Assembly (NCBI RefSeq): GCF_001787335.1
Contig: NZ_CP014674.1
Coordinates: 1,072,501-1,136,500, forward strand
DNA from: Kozakia baliensis
Lineage (GTDB): Bacteria > Pseudomonadota > Alphaproteobacteria > Acetobacterales > Acetobacteraceae
Length of the DNA: 64,000 nt
Reading direction: 5' to 3'
Shown here: positions 45,987 to 55,535 of the stretch, in pieces
How positions within the stretch are numbered: position 1 is the first letter of the stretch
Layout: each line of letters begins with the position of its first letter
The notes under the pieces: generated by a model
What the model saw: the letters and a program-made list of their open reading frames with translations, nothing else
Database searches by the model: none
What the model was told of the DNA's origin: nothing
Program-made: the position numbers and the translations under genes

Positions 45987-47360
45987 ATGTCACGTCCAAA
46001 AATTTTGATTGTGAATACGACGTGGTGGCCATTAGCGGCGCGTTTGGCGGATTCTTTTCTGAATAACGGCGCTGCGGTAAGTGCCTTGGTGCCGTGCGAC
46101 CACCCGATCCAAGCAATCAAAGGGGTGCGTCTTTATCGCTATGCAGGCCTAAAGCCACTCACGAGCCTTCGTGTCGCGATTGAAAGCGAGAGGCCGGATA
46201 TCATTGTGCCCGCAGATGATCGGGCAACGCAGCACCTGCATCAGTTGCACTCCAAGGCAACTCAATGGGGAAAGAGGGGAGCGGCTTTGTGCGCTCTTAT
46301 CAGACGCTCTTTAGGGGATGCGCATTACTTTCCTCTTTGTGGAAGTCGAATTCCATTTTTGGAATATATGTCGGCTGCCGGAGTCCGTGTGCCGGATGGC
46401 GCGGCGTTAAACTCCGAGGCGGATTTAAAGGCGTGGTTTCTCAAGCGGCCTGGAAAGGCAGTTATTAAAGCAGAAGGAAGTTGGGGCGGTTCGGGGGTGC
46501 GGATCGTCGACAATTTTGCCGAAGCATTGGCCGCCTATAGAGATTTGTGTCAGCCTTTGCCGTTTCGACGGATGTTGAGAATATTGCTGGTCGATCGCAA
46601 TTCCTTCGTTCTCTCGGATTATTTTTATCAAGCATCACCGCGGATCTCGATTCAGGCTTATGTCGAAGGACGCAGAGCAAACGTCATGGCGCTGGCATGG
46701 CGCGGAAAGCTTGTGATGTCTGTAAGTGTCGAGGTGATGGCAGCTCAATCCGGAACTGGCGCTGCAACGATCTTGCGAAGAATTCTCTCGGATGAAATGA
46801 CGCATGCCACAGAGCAGGTTGCCGAGAAACTAGGCATGTCTGGATTTTTTGGTCTCGATTTCATGATTGAGGAAGAAACAGGCCGTGCCTTCATGATTGA
46901 GATGAACCCGAGAGCAACTCAACTCGGACATTTGTCTTTTGGCTCAAAAATGTTGACCCAGGCGTTGGTCGATACGTTGCAAGGAAAGGAAGTAAGCAGC
47001 GAGATTGTTCAGAAGCGCGTCTGGCCGATGGCTATGTTCCCTCAGGCGTTACGGTTCCCGGACGAAATTCCGCTTAAGGTGGTCGCCTTATTAGACGTTC
47101 CGTGGTCAAGGCCTGAGTTAGTAAAAGAGTTACTTCGCGAACCAAGAAGTCGGCGAGGGCTGCTGGCTCGATTTGAAATGTGGTGCCGGCATCATCCTGC
47201 GTTTGGAAACCCCATTCGCCCAGAATTATTCAAACAATTAAATGCCATTCTTTCTGTTCCCGGAAAACATGAAGTAACTATTTGGAAGAATGGTCTGATA
47301 TTCGAACTATGTGATGTAGTGTCGAAACCCATCATAGCCCAAGTACGCAAGGTAATTTGA
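45987..47360 (+). CDS. ATP-grasp family ligase
   Basis: 457 residues, MSRPKILIVNTTWWPLAARLA. Pre-ATP-grasp domain (about 1-110, with IIVPADDRATQHLH). The ATP-grasp fold follows: VIKAEGSWGGSGVRIV (glycine-rich loop, about 158-173), RISIQAYVEGRRANVMALAW (about 217), and FFGLDFMIEEETGRAFMIEMNPRATQLGH with metal-ligand Glu and Asn (about 285-313). Carbamoyl-phosphate-synthase-like ligases of this group join a carboxylate to an amine or other nucleophile. The substrate is unknown; placement suggests a modification of, or small molecule linked to, the exopolysaccharide. Confidence 0.85.
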   Translation: MSRPKILIVNTTWWPLAARLADSFLNNGAAVSALVPCDHPIQAIKGVRLYRYAGLKPLTSLRVAIESERPDIIVPADDRATQHLHQLHSKATQWGKRGAALCALIRRSLGDAHYFPLCGSRIPFLEYMSAAGVRVPDGAALNSEADLKAWFLKRPGKAVIKAEGSWGGSGVRIVDNFAEALAAYRDLCQPLPFRRMLRILLVDRNSFVLSDYFYQASPRISIQAYVEGRRANVMALAWRGKLVMSVSVEVMAAQSGTGAATILRRILSDEMTHATEQVAEKLGMSGFFGLDFMIEEETGRAFMIEMNPRATQLGHLSFGSKMLTQALVDTLQGKEVSSEIVQKRVWPMAMFPQALRFPDEIPLKVVALLDVPWSRPELVKELLREPRSRRGLLARFEMWCRHHPAFGNPIRPELFKQLNAILSVPGKHEVTIWKNGLIFELCDVVSKPIIAQVRKVI

Positions 47361-47450
47361 TCCGGCTAAAAGCCTAGAAACATTATGTTGCTCTGTTCGT
47401 TAAAAAATCATTATACGGAGGAATAGAAACATCAACCGGATTTTGATGCG

Positions 47451-48323
47451 ATGTCAGCTGCCTTGCAAACTATGGCTTTGCCACTTGTGGAAAATGAGCC
47501 TTCCAACAAGCGTTTCTTAACGTTCGAAAGAGCGAGTGATCCCAAGGCATATGCGGCCCTGCGAAAATCTTATCAAGAAGCGAAACCTTTTCCACATTTG
47601 ATTTTAGATGGTCTTTTTCCAGAAGATTTACTGAGAAGTGTCGTTTCCGAATACGATAGTGTTACGCCAGAGAATTGGACGGATTTCGATACGCCGTTGC
47701 AGTTGAAAAAGAGTACCGTCTTTAATCCTGTTCTGCCCGAAGCCGCGTCTAGCTATTTCGATTTTGTAAACTCTAAGGCTTTCATAAGATTTTTATGTGA
47801 AATCACAGGGATGCCACTCTTAATTCCTGATCCGTATTTATTTGGAGGCGGCTTGCACGAAGTGCCCGCTGGCGGACGGTTCGACATTCATGTCGATTTT
47901 CAGCAGCATCCGTTGACCGGATTGCGCAATCGGCTGGCAATGCTGACTTATCTAAATGAAGATTGGGCAAGCGAGAACGGTGGCGCACTCGAACTCTGGC
48001 AGACCGATCCAAATGAATGTAAGTCAAAAATTCTGCCACTTTTTGGCCGAACGGTCTTGATGTCGCAATCTGCGGTGGCGGCTCACGGTTATCCTAATCC
48101 GCTTGGAGAAGGCTTACGTAGAAGAACGCTGATAACTTACTATTACTCAGCTCAAGAAGCCGAACAGGGTTATTCTAGCACGACGACATATCTAGGATAT
48201 CCTGGACAAAGCTCTGTTGCGCAACTGCAGAGATTTCTTCGGAGCGCATTGCCTCAGCCCGTTACTCAGAGAATGTTGAGCGCTTACCGTGCTATGCGGC
48301 GTAACTTTAGTGCATTCTCATGA
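47451..48323 (+). CDS. 2-oxoglutarate/Fe(II)-dependent oxygenase, prolyl-4-hydroxylase-like
   Basis: 290 residues. An HxD iron motif in FDIHVDFQQHP (about 141-151) follows GGGLHEVPAGG. The distal His is in AVAAHGYPNP (about 204), and the oxoglutarate-binding Arg is in LRRRTLITYYY (about 217-227). The double-stranded beta-helix family hydroxylates proteins or small molecules. Same strand and 90 bases after the ATP-grasp gene, probably one transcript. Confidence 0.85.
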   Translation: MSAALQTMALPLVENEPSNKRFLTFERASDPKAYAALRKSYQEAKPFPHLILDGLFPEDLLRSVVSEYDSVTPENWTDFDTPLQLKKSTVFNPVLPEAASSYFDFVNSKAFIRFLCEITGMPLLIPDPYLFGGGLHEVPAGGRFDIHVDFQQHPLTGLRNRLAMLTYLNEDWASENGGALELWQTDPNECKSKILPLFGRTVLMSQSAVAAHGYPNPLGEGLRRRTLITYYYSAQEAEQGYSSTTTYLGYPGQSSVAQLQRFLRSALPQPVTQRMLSAYRAMRRNFSAFS

Positions 48324-48523
48324 GCGGCGGCCATAGGCTGTGCATAACTTAACGAACCCATTTCCGGGCGAGCACCGCTTGCAACCATAGTTGTCTGTGT
48401 CGCGCTTGGTGAGGTTCGCAAAAAAAGCGACCCTATCAGAATAATGACTGCCCAGAATGGCGTCATAATAAAAGAGGCGATGACTAAGCCTCTAAAGAAG
48501 CGGGTAGGTCGGGGATGCTGCAT
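48284..48523 (-). CDS. Small membrane protein (hypothetical)
   Basis: 79 residues, MQHPRPTRFFRGLVIASF, with one hydrophobic helix (about 12-35; SFIMTPFWAVIILIGSLFL). The 3' end overlaps the oxygenase gene by 40 bases in convergent orientation. The start codon is in the loop of a hairpin (48511-48531) whose stem contains the likely ribosome site gggga. No family recognised. Composition is plausible for a real small gene but not proven. Confidence 0.45.
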   Translation of the reverse strand: MQHPRPTRFFRGLVIASFIMTPFWAVIILIGSLFLRTSPSATQTTMVASGARPEMGSLSYAQPMAAAHENALKLRRIAR

Positions 48524-48531
48524 GCATCCCC
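48511..48531. promoter_or_regulatory. Hairpin at the start of the small membrane protein gene
   Basis: ggggatgc-tgcat-gcatcccc, perfect 8-bp stem with five-base loop. On the minus strand the ATG of the small gene sits in the loop, so folding would hide the ribosome site. Confidence 0.5.
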
Positions 48532-48581
48532 AATACGCTAGAAATATTAATAAAACGTTGAGGCTTTAAAAGCCTCTTATT

Positions 48582-49907
48582 TTATGCGCGTCCCACAGAA
48601 CTATAGCGGAACCCAACGGCACGCATGGCAGCGGGATCGTAGATGTTACGGAGATCTACGATAGCATCCCCGCGCATGAGTTCCTTTAGTTTAGCTGGAG
48701 ACAGGGCGCGGAACTCGTTCCACTCCGTGAGAACAAGCAAGACATCGGCATTCGTGGCCGCGTTCAGCGCATCATGGCAGTATGTGACGCCTTCTGGAAG
48801 CAAGGACTTGGCGTTCTCCATCCCGGCCGGATCGAAAGCCTGAATAACAGCGCCGGATTTGGCGAGGGAAGTCAGGATCGGAATGGAAGATGCTTCACGC
48901 ATATCATCCGTCTCGGGCTTGAACGTGAGGCCAAGCACGCCGACGGTCTTGCCGGAGATCTCGCCACCACAAGCCGCTACGACACGCTCAGCCATTTTTA
49001 CTTTACGCGCATCGTTGATCGCGACGGTCGTCTCGATCAGCTTGGTAGGAGCATCGGCATCTTGCGCGATGGCGACGAGGGCAAGCGTGTCTTTTGGGAA
49101 GCAAGAGCCACCGAAGCCTGGGCCAGGATGCAGGAATTTACGCCCAATTCGGCCATCCAAGCCCATGCCGCGTGCGATATCATGAATATCCGCGCCGGTT
49201 TTTTCGCAAAGATCCGCCATTTCATTGGCGAAAGTGACTTTCATCGCAAGGAAGGCATTGGAAGCATATTTGATCAGTTCGGCCGATTCGAGGCCCGCGA
49301 ACACGATGGGTGCTTCGATAAGATAAAGCGGCCGATAGAGGCGCTTCATGATCTCTTTCGCGCGCGCACCTTCATCTTTGGTGGACGCATCCACGCCGAT
49401 GATCACGCGGTCCGGCTTCATGAAATCGCCGATGGCGTTGCCTTCGCGCAGGAATTCCGGATTGGAGGCGATATCGAAATCCAGATCGGGGCGAGTCTCG
49501 CGGATAATGCGCGCAACCTCTCGCCCGGTGCCGACCGGAACGGTCGATTTTGTCACGACAACCGCATAATCCGTCATCGCTTCGGCAATTTGTTTTGCAG
49601 CTGCGTAAACATATTCCAGATCGGCGTGACCATCGCCACGACGGGTCGGCGTGCCGACGGCAATGAAAATCGCCTCAGCCCCTTTGACGGCGGCGGCGAT
49701 ATCGTCCCCGAACGTCAGGCGGCCAGCATTGACGTTATCTTCAACGAGCTTATCCAACCCCGGCTCATAGATCGGAATACGTCCTTCTCGGAGCGCGGCC
49801 AGTCGGCCTGGATGCGTTTCGACAATCGCGACTTCTGTGCCAAATTCGGCGAAACAGGCGCCGGACACAAGTCCGACATATCCGCCACCGATCATCGCAA
49901 TCCGCAT
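48582..49907 (-). CDS. ugd: UDP-glucose 6-dehydrogenase
   Basis: 441 residues. NAD site GGGYVGLVSG (about 7-16), VGTPT (about 80), catalytic Cys in GFGGSCFPKD (about 258-267), TFKPETDDMREASS (about 329-342). Oxidises UDP-glucose to UDP-glucuronate, the donor for the GumK homologue encoded at 52856. Transcribed alone from the gap shared with the PAP2 gene. Confidence 0.95.
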   Translation of the reverse strand: MRIAMIGGGYVGLVSGACFAEFGTEVAIVETHPGRLAALREGRIPIYEPGLDKLVEDNVNAGRLTFGDDIAAAVKGAEAIFIAVGTPTRRGDGHADLEYVYAAAKQIAEAMTDYAVVVTKSTVPVGTGREVARIIRETRPDLDFDIASNPEFLREGNAIGDFMKPDRVIIGVDASTKDEGARAKEIMKRLYRPLYLIEAPIVFAGLESAELIKYASNAFLAMKVTFANEMADLCEKTGADIHDIARGMGLDGRIGRKFLHPGPGFGGSCFPKDTLALVAIAQDADAPTKLIETTVAINDARKVKMAERVVAACGGEISGKTVGVLGLTFKPETDDMREASSIPILTSLAKSGAVIQAFDPAGMENAKSLLPEGVTYCHDALNAATNADVLLVLTEWNEFRALSPAKLKELMRGDAIVDLRNIYDPAAMRAVGFRYSSVGRA

Positions 49908-50125
49908 ATCGAGTTCCTTTTTATTAACCTAGGGTATTAGTGAAGAAAACGCCGCCAATACGCTAGTGGTTTTTAACCATATATAAACGAAGCTAAAAGT
50001 CTTTCTTCTATGACACTTTGACGTAGAGACCAGGGAAGGCGATAAAGACAGGCGGCATCAACTAAAAACCGCGTATCGGATAGGGTCCTCATTTCTGACC
50101 CTTAATCGTCAGCAAGGGCAGGGAT

Positions 50126-50749
50126 TTGTCGCCTATCATACAGTGGCTTACCGATTTTGGCGATCAAGGCATCGTTCTTCCAACATCAGTTTTGATCATG
50201 CTCGTTCTTTTGTGGTCTCGCTGGTGGCGCGGGGCCATTTTCTGGTGCGCGCTGGTTCTATCGGTTCTTGGGATCATGGCGGTTCTAAAGCTGGCTTTCG
50301 GGGCTTGCGGATGGGAAGCCTCGTGGTTGAACATCAATAGTCCAAGCGGGCATACGGCAGCGTTTACGATGCTTTATGGCGGGCTGATTTGTCTTTATGC
50401 GCGCTGGTGCAGTAGTGTTTGGCAGGCCGGTATCGTAGCGCTGGCGATCGCTATTCTAGCGGCGTGTTCTCGGCTGCATCTGCACTATCATACCTTGCCG
50501 GAAACGGTGACTGGAGGCGTGGTCGGGGTCACTGGCGTTTGTATGTTCCGATCCCAAATCGGCACACCGCCAAGATTGCCGCGTCTTGTTCCCGCTCTTA
50601 TTTTCCTGGCGATCCTAGTGGTTCAGCATGGGAATAGGTTGCCGGCGGAACGTCAAATTCATTCATTCGCGGCGTTATGGCTCCGAGCATCGATCTGCCC
50701 GCTGCCATCTGGGACATTGCCCACCAATATGGAAGGACGGCGTTTTTAA
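50126..50749 (+). CDS. PAP2-family membrane phosphatase
   Basis: 207 residues from a TTG start after agggcaggga. Four or more membrane helices. Acid-phosphatase motifs PSGHTAAF (about 73) and SRLHLHYHTLPE (about 115-126), with the usual final Asp replaced by Glu. Could recycle undecaprenyl pyrophosphate released by polymerisation. The last 4 bases overlap the convergent glycosyltransferase. Confidence 0.85.
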   Translation: MSPIIQWLTDFGDQGIVLPTSVLIMLVLLWSRWWRGAIFWCALVLSVLGIMAVLKLAFGACGWEASWLNINSPSGHTAAFTMLYGGLICLYARWCSSVWQAGIVALAIAILAACSRLHLHYHTLPETVTGGVVGVTGVCMFRSQIGTPPRLPRLVPALIFLAILVVQHGNRLPAERQIHSFAALWLRASICPLPSGTLPTNMEGRRF

Positions 50750-51702
50750 CGCCGCACGAGCCGTCTTTTGACGGCCATGCCAATCTGGCGTGCCACTAGA
50801 ATAATGAAGGCAGGCCTTTTAACGGCGCGACGGATAAGGCCGATAAGATCGCCTCGGCGGATCGCGACCGAGAAAAAATGCGCATCGTCCAGTTTGGTAA
50901 GGCCTTTAACGCGTCTTGCGATGAGGCTTTCAAGCTTTGGATTGCCAACGATAGGCGGAGAACGACCAGCCTGCTCCGTGACAGCGATAAGAGAATCGTA
51001 TGCGATGCTGGTGCGGGTAATGTCCGATTTCCGTCGGCTAATCGCACCTTCCCGTTGGGTATAAAGATATGTCGCTTCTGGAGAAACGCGAAAACGCGCA
51101 CCTGCTGAAAGCAGGCGAAGCATGAACACGTAATCTTCACCATGGCGCTGATTGGTTGGATAGCGCAATTGATGCTGATTGAGAAAATTGCGACGAAGAG
51201 CGGGTTTGAACAGGCCCCAATCGAGAGTTTTTCCGTCCGCCACGGTATGAGCGAGATAGTCTTCCAACGTGATCTCTGCGCTTGGAATATGCGCAGGTCC
51301 GAGTGCCCGTCCCGTTATTTTCGCGGCGATGGCGTCATAATAGGCGAGATCGTCCGCGACGACATCCAGAGAAGGGTCACTCTCGATCAGAGAGGCAAGC
51401 GTTTCAAGACGGTTGGGGGCGTAGGCGTCATCCGCGTCCAGAATGGCAACCCAGTCGCCGGTTGCCTGTTCGAGGCCGATATTGCGGGCCAAAGAAGGCC
51501 CACCGTTTTGCGGTGTCTGAAAAATACGAACTCGAGCATCGTCTTTCGTCAGGTTTTTAACGACGTCGAGCGTATTATCGGGCGAGCAGTCATCAATGAT
51601 GATGATCTCGTCAGGAGCAAGCGTTTGGTTTTGAACGGAGCGAATAGAACGTTCAACGAACCCGGCGGCCTTATAGACGGGAAGAATGATCGAGAATTTC
51701 AT
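50746..51702 (-). CDS. GT2-family glycosyltransferase
   Basis: 318 residues. MKFSIILPVYKAAGFVERSI, EIIIIDDCSPDNT (about 33-45) and WVAILDADDAYAPNRL (about 82), the nucleotide-sugar DxD region. The C-terminal part is helical. Probably extends the side chain. It overlaps the next gene upstream (51699) by 4 bases, forming a run of three transferases. Confidence 0.9.
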   Translation of the reverse strand: MKFSIILPVYKAAGFVERSIRSVQNQTLAPDEIIIIDDCSPDNTLDVVKNLTKDDARVRIFQTPQNGGPSLARNIGLEQATGDWVAILDADDAYAPNRLETLASLIESDPSLDVVADDLAYYDAIAAKITGRALGPAHIPSAEITLEDYLAHTVADGKTLDWGLFKPALRRNFLNQHQLRYPTNQRHGEDYVFMLRLLSAGARFRVSPEATYLYTQREGAISRRKSDITRTSIAYDSLIAVTEQAGRSPPIVGNPKLESLIARRVKGLTKLDDAHFFSVAIRRGDLIGLIRRAVKRPAFIILVARQIGMAVKRRLVRR

Positions 51703-52850
51703 GGGGCCGCCACAGCTCGGTCGTATAATTCTTCCAGCTTCTCAGTGCAAAGATGGATGTTTTGCTTGGTGGCGATAAATTCTGGACCCGCAGCGCCCAT
51801 GCGATCGGCCAGGGCATCGTCCGTCAGAAGTGCCTCAAGATGTTTGGTGAGAGCATCGACGTCTCGCTCAGGAAAAGCGAAGCCGGTTTCGCCATCGAGA
51901 ATACCTTCTGTCGTGCCGCCACGGGCCGAAGTGACCACTGGAACGCCACTGGCCTGAGCCTCAAGAAGAACAAGAGGAAGGCCTTCCGCATCTCCGCTTT
52001 CGGCCGTGACGCTGGGAAGGCAAAAGACGCGGGCTTCTGTCATGAGGCGGATGACGGTTTCGCGCGGGACAGCGCCGAGAAATTCGACCGCAGGATCGTT
52101 CCCTGCTTTTTCTTTCAGTGAAGGTGCTTCTGGACCATCACCTGCGATCAGAAGCCGGGCCTCAGGCACGACTTTCCGCACGCGTTCGAACGCTTCGAGA
52201 AGGTAGCGCGCGCCTTTCTTTTCGACCAAGCGGCCAAGGAACAGAATAACTGGCTTGCGTTGGCCGGGACTCGCGCCGGAAGGCGTGAATTTCTTGGGGT
52301 CGAGACCAATATGACGGACGACGACACGATCCGCCGGGAGGCCCGCTGCGATTGCAGCATCGCGGATGTGCCCGGAAACAGCCACGAACCAGACGCGATC
52401 CCATCGGCCAAGGCGTGAAAGTTTCGCGGGATAGTTTTTCCAGCGGCGTCCGGTGCGGCCTTCCGCGAACCAGCGCATATAGGTGGTGATATCCGAACCG
52501 TGCAGGGTGACGACAAGGGGGATGTTCAGGCGGCGCGCGATGGGCCATGCCTCCACGCCATCAAACCCGAAATGCGCATGAATTAGCGCAGGGCGAAGGC
52601 GGCGCATGACACGCATGATTTGAGGGGAGGCGGAATTTATCTTGCGCGTAATAACGCCCTGTATTTTTTGTAGAAAAGTCGCGGGGCCTTGGCGCGGTGC
52701 GCGTGATTCAAGACCTTCGAGCGGAAGGGCGTCGATATCGCGTTCGCCGACGAGCACTGGATGCCAACGCCGAAGAGCGAGAGCTTGATCGCGCACGAAA
52801 GTTTCCGAAAGAGGAAGAATTTCCGTGCGGTAGATGGCGACTGTGCGCAT
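51699..52850 (-). CDS. GT4-family glycosyltransferase
   Basis: 383 residues. N-terminal acceptor domain with SETFVRDQALALRRW (about 15) and HAHFGFDGVEAW (about 90); donor domain ILFLGRLVEKKGARYLLEAF (about 205) and SGDAEGLPLVLLEAQASGVP (about 292-311), the E-x7-E motif. Similar to WcaL/AceR-like side-chain transferases. Sugar specificity not deducible. Confidence 0.9.
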   Translation of the reverse strand: MRTVAIYRTEILPLSETFVRDQALALRRWHPVLVGERDIDALPLEGLESRAPRQGPATFLQKIQGVITRKINSASPQIMRVMRRLRPALIHAHFGFDGVEAWPIARRLNIPLVVTLHGSDITTYMRWFAEGRTGRRWKNYPAKLSRLGRWDRVWFVAVSGHIRDAAIAAGLPADRVVVRHIGLDPKKFTPSGASPGQRKPVILFLGRLVEKKGARYLLEAFERVRKVVPEARLLIAGDGPEAPSLKEKAGNDPAVEFLGAVPRETVIRLMTEARVFCLPSVTAESGDAEGLPLVLLEAQASGVPVVTSARGGTTEGILDGETGFAFPERDVDALTKHLEALLTDDALADRMGAAGPEFIATKQNIHLCTEKLEELYDRAVAAP

Positions 52851-52855
52851 AAAAA

Positions 52856-53977
52856 TTATCCGGCGGAAGAGAAACGATGTTCTGGAAAACGATCGGGCGT
52901 CAGAAGACGATCCACGATGTCGGACCAGCTAGGCGCATCGATGCTGATCGGGGTATCGTACGCGAGAGCGGACTTGATGGCGGCGCTGATAGAGTCTGCG
53001 TTTCCTGGGCGATACCCAAAGCGACCGACAGTATCGCCCAACGCAAAATCGGGACAGACGGCCGGGATGCCGAAAAGACCGAATTGTTTGAGTTTTAGCG
53101 AGGTATCGATCAGATATTTCGGCGTATCGGCGTCACGATAGGGGGCAACACCGAAAGCCGCGTGTTGCACGTAGGGAAGTGTTTCCGCAAACGGCATTTC
53201 AGCATGGACGATGATATTGGGGCGATCGTCTAACCCTTCGACGGCCTTGCCTGCGCCAATGATGTGAAAATCCACATCCGGAAAGAGCGGGGCAGCGATG
53301 TTGAAGAAGCTGGCATCGAACAGCATGGAGCCGACCGAGACGCATCCTTTCCGTGTGCCGTAAGGATTGGGATATGATTTCTCTGCAAGGCTTCGGTCGA
53401 TCCCGTGGGGCGCGAAAACGGCACTGCGTCCATGGGGAAGGCCGTCAAGCAGGAAGCGGGACGGAAGACGCACGGTATCGATCTTGTCGAAATGCTTTAC
53501 GAAATCACGTTTGACGGTTTCGGCTGCGCCGACGACGCTTAGATCGTCCGAAGCGAGATAGATGATTTTCGCATTTGGATTGAGGCGTCGAATGTCGGCG
53601 ATGAAAATGGGAGACATGCCCGATTCGACGAAGATGAAGTCTGCCCAACGAACCCAACGGCGGAAAATACTCGGCATGGTAGCGCGATAAGCGCGGAATA
53701 GAAGGCGCTCAAACGGGAGAAGGGCTGCCTTGCGAAGCGTAAAGGGGTGCCAGGTCTTGTGGTAAAGATAGCATTGCACGCCATCGACGATTTCAGTGCG
53801 ATTAGCCCGATCCTTCAGATCTGTCCGCGTATCGCCTCGATGTTCGGAAAGGCGACTAAAGCCGACAGAGAAAAATCGCGTAGCGCCGCGCTTCGCAAGT
53901 TCCTGCGTGATGAAATGAACGCTGGCTTTTCGGCGAGAACGGAAATCATGGACCGATATGACTAATGATCTAGGCAT
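52856..53977 (-). CDS. gumK: GumK-type glucuronosyltransferase (GT70)
   Basis: 373 residues. Matches GumK along its length: VISVHDFRSRRKASVHFIT, ATRFFSVGFSRLS, CYLYHKTWHPF, FVESGMSPIF, VSVGSMLFDASFF, AAFGVAPYRDADTPKYL and GIPAVCPDFALGDTVGRFGY with PGNADS. Transfers glucuronate from UDP-GlcA to the mannose of the lipid-linked trisaccharide; the donor comes from the ugd product. First gene of the three-transferase minus-strand run. Confidence 0.93.
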   Translation of the reverse strand: MPRSLVISVHDFRSRRKASVHFITQELAKRGATRFFSVGFSRLSEHRGDTRTDLKDRANRTEIVDGVQCYLYHKTWHPFTLRKAALLPFERLLFRAYRATMPSIFRRWVRWADFIFVESGMSPIFIADIRRLNPNAKIIYLASDDLSVVGAAETVKRDFVKHFDKIDTVRLPSRFLLDGLPHGRSAVFAPHGIDRSLAEKSYPNPYGTRKGCVSVGSMLFDASFFNIAAPLFPDVDFHIIGAGKAVEGLDDRPNIIVHAEMPFAETLPYVQHAAFGVAPYRDADTPKYLIDTSLKLKQFGLFGIPAVCPDFALGDTVGRFGYRPGNADSISAAIKSALAYDTPISIDAPSWSDIVDRLLTPDRFPEHRFSSAG

Positions 53978-54204
53978 GAAACCGTATTTTCTCCTATCGG
54001 TTCAGCATAGTATTCCTTGAGAAACCACTATCCCGGACTTGGCTTGAGGTCGCAAGAGGCTATATTTTATAGGCGTCATGCAACTTCTTCTAAAAGCGAA
54101 ATTTTCTTCCCTTACAGCATAGAGTTCTGGACGGCGGCTTTGAGAGCCGATTAACTAGGGGGAATTTCCATTTCCTTATCCTAATAAGTGGCGGGGCCGC
54201 AGAC

Positions 54205-55530
54205 GTGTCCAACAGCATATCCAGCCAAGCCGGGTTTATCGCGGCGCCGGCTTCAACCACAGCCAGAGCGTCTGCATTGATGACGGCGGGAAGCTTGGGA
54301 AAATGGCTCGTCGTTTTTGGAACGACGTTCAACATTATTCTCTGCTTCTTTTCGACGCGTGGCTGGATTCACGTCAATAACGCCATGATTGCCGGCATCG
54401 AACTCGCGATTATGGGAATAGGGCTATACACGGTGCGCAATAATGTAACGTGGTCGGCCATCTCCATCATGGGGCTGATTTGCGCCTATCTGATAGGCGT
54501 AAAAATGATCAATCCAGGGGCAAGTCTAAAAATCATTCATGATATTGGGATTTGCTATATTTTTTATCAGCTTGGGCGAATGGGCAGTCAGCGATATGCA
54601 AATTCTGCGATGTGGCTGACTATGTGGGTCGTGCTGGCAATCGGTATGTTCGAATTGCTAGCGACAAATGCCTTCGGACAGATGTTTAATATCTGGCAAT
54701 ATTACGTTCAAAAAGGCGTCATTAGCGCCGGTACTATCAATTATGGAAATTCGACGTTCTTCCGAAGCGGCGATCGGGCCGGTTCCGCGACGCGTACTTT
54801 CTTTCCGGGGCTTCTAGGACCGCACCGCGTATCATCGGTCTTTCTTGAGCCGGTGTCGTTGGGAAATTACGCGGCGGTGGTCTTTGCCTATTGCGTGAGT
54901 GTTTCCAAGAACCGGCCAGGGCAGCGCCACATCTTGCTTTATGCCGCATCGTTGTTTTGTGTGGTCTTGGGTGATTCTCGCTTTGCTTTCGGATGCTGCG
55001 CATTAATGGCAATCATGCGGTTTATGCCGTTCCGCCGGAATGCGTGGCTTGCTTTCCTGCTGCCAGTGGGCATTGCAACAGCGCTGTTGGTGATCGGCTC
55101 CTTGAACGAACGCCCTGGAATCGAACCCGCCATTGTAACGGACGATCTGAAGGGGCGACTCCTCTTCTCCGCTCGTCTGCTCGATTATTGGAATTTGAGC
55201 CAATGGTTCGCGTTCGCGCCTTCGCAGGTTTATACGTCTGATACGGGATATGCTTATATCGTTAACGCTCTAGGGCTGCCTCTATCATTGATTCTGCTCG
55301 GAATCTTTGCGTTTCATCGTTGCGTGACGCCTGAGGCTGGCCTGATGAAAACCATGATTGCCGTCTACTTCGCTGCGTCGCTCTGCATTGGCGCGGGGGC
55401 GTTTACGATCAAAACGTCGGCTTTGCTTTGGCTTGCTTACGGTGCGTTGGATATTGCGCCGAAAGTAAGAAAAGCAGGCCGACCGTGGCGGAAGCCGGAA
55501 GATATGTCGTTTGCGACCAATAGAGGATAA
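54205..55530 (+). CDS. gumE: GumE-type polysaccharide polymerase
   Basis: 441 residues from a GTG start. About 11-12 membrane helices with a larger periplasmic stretch; the segment RVSSVFLEPVSLGNYAA (about 211-227) is the conserved F-x-EP motif of GumE/EPS polymerases, followed by SRFAFGCCAL. Joins repeat units on the periplasmic side. The 227-base gap before it holds the divergent promoters of this operon and gumK. Confidence 0.88.
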   Translation: MSNSISSQAGFIAAPASTTARASALMTAGSLGKWLVVFGTTFNIILCFFSTRGWIHVNNAMIAGIELAIMGIGLYTVRNNVTWSAISIMGLICAYLIGVKMINPGASLKIIHDIGICYIFYQLGRMGSQRYANSAMWLTMWVVLAIGMFELLATNAFGQMFNIWQYYVQKGVISAGTINYGNSTFFRSGDRAGSATRTFFPGLLGPHRVSSVFLEPVSLGNYAAVVFAYCVSVSKNRPGQRHILLYAASLFCVVLGDSRFAFGCCALMAIMRFMPFRRNAWLAFLLPVGIATALLVIGSLNERPGIEPAIVTDDLKGRLLFSARLLDYWNLSQWFAFAPSQVYTSDTGYAYIVNALGLPLSLILLGIFAFHRCVTPEAGLMKTMIAVYFAASLCIGAGAFTIKTSALLWLAYGALDIAPKVRKAGRPWRKPEDMSFATNRG

Positions 55531-55535
55531 TTACC

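Noticed and set aside
48774-49940. 388-codon plus frame opposite ugd
   Set aside because: Antisense shadow of a well-recognised dehydrogenase.
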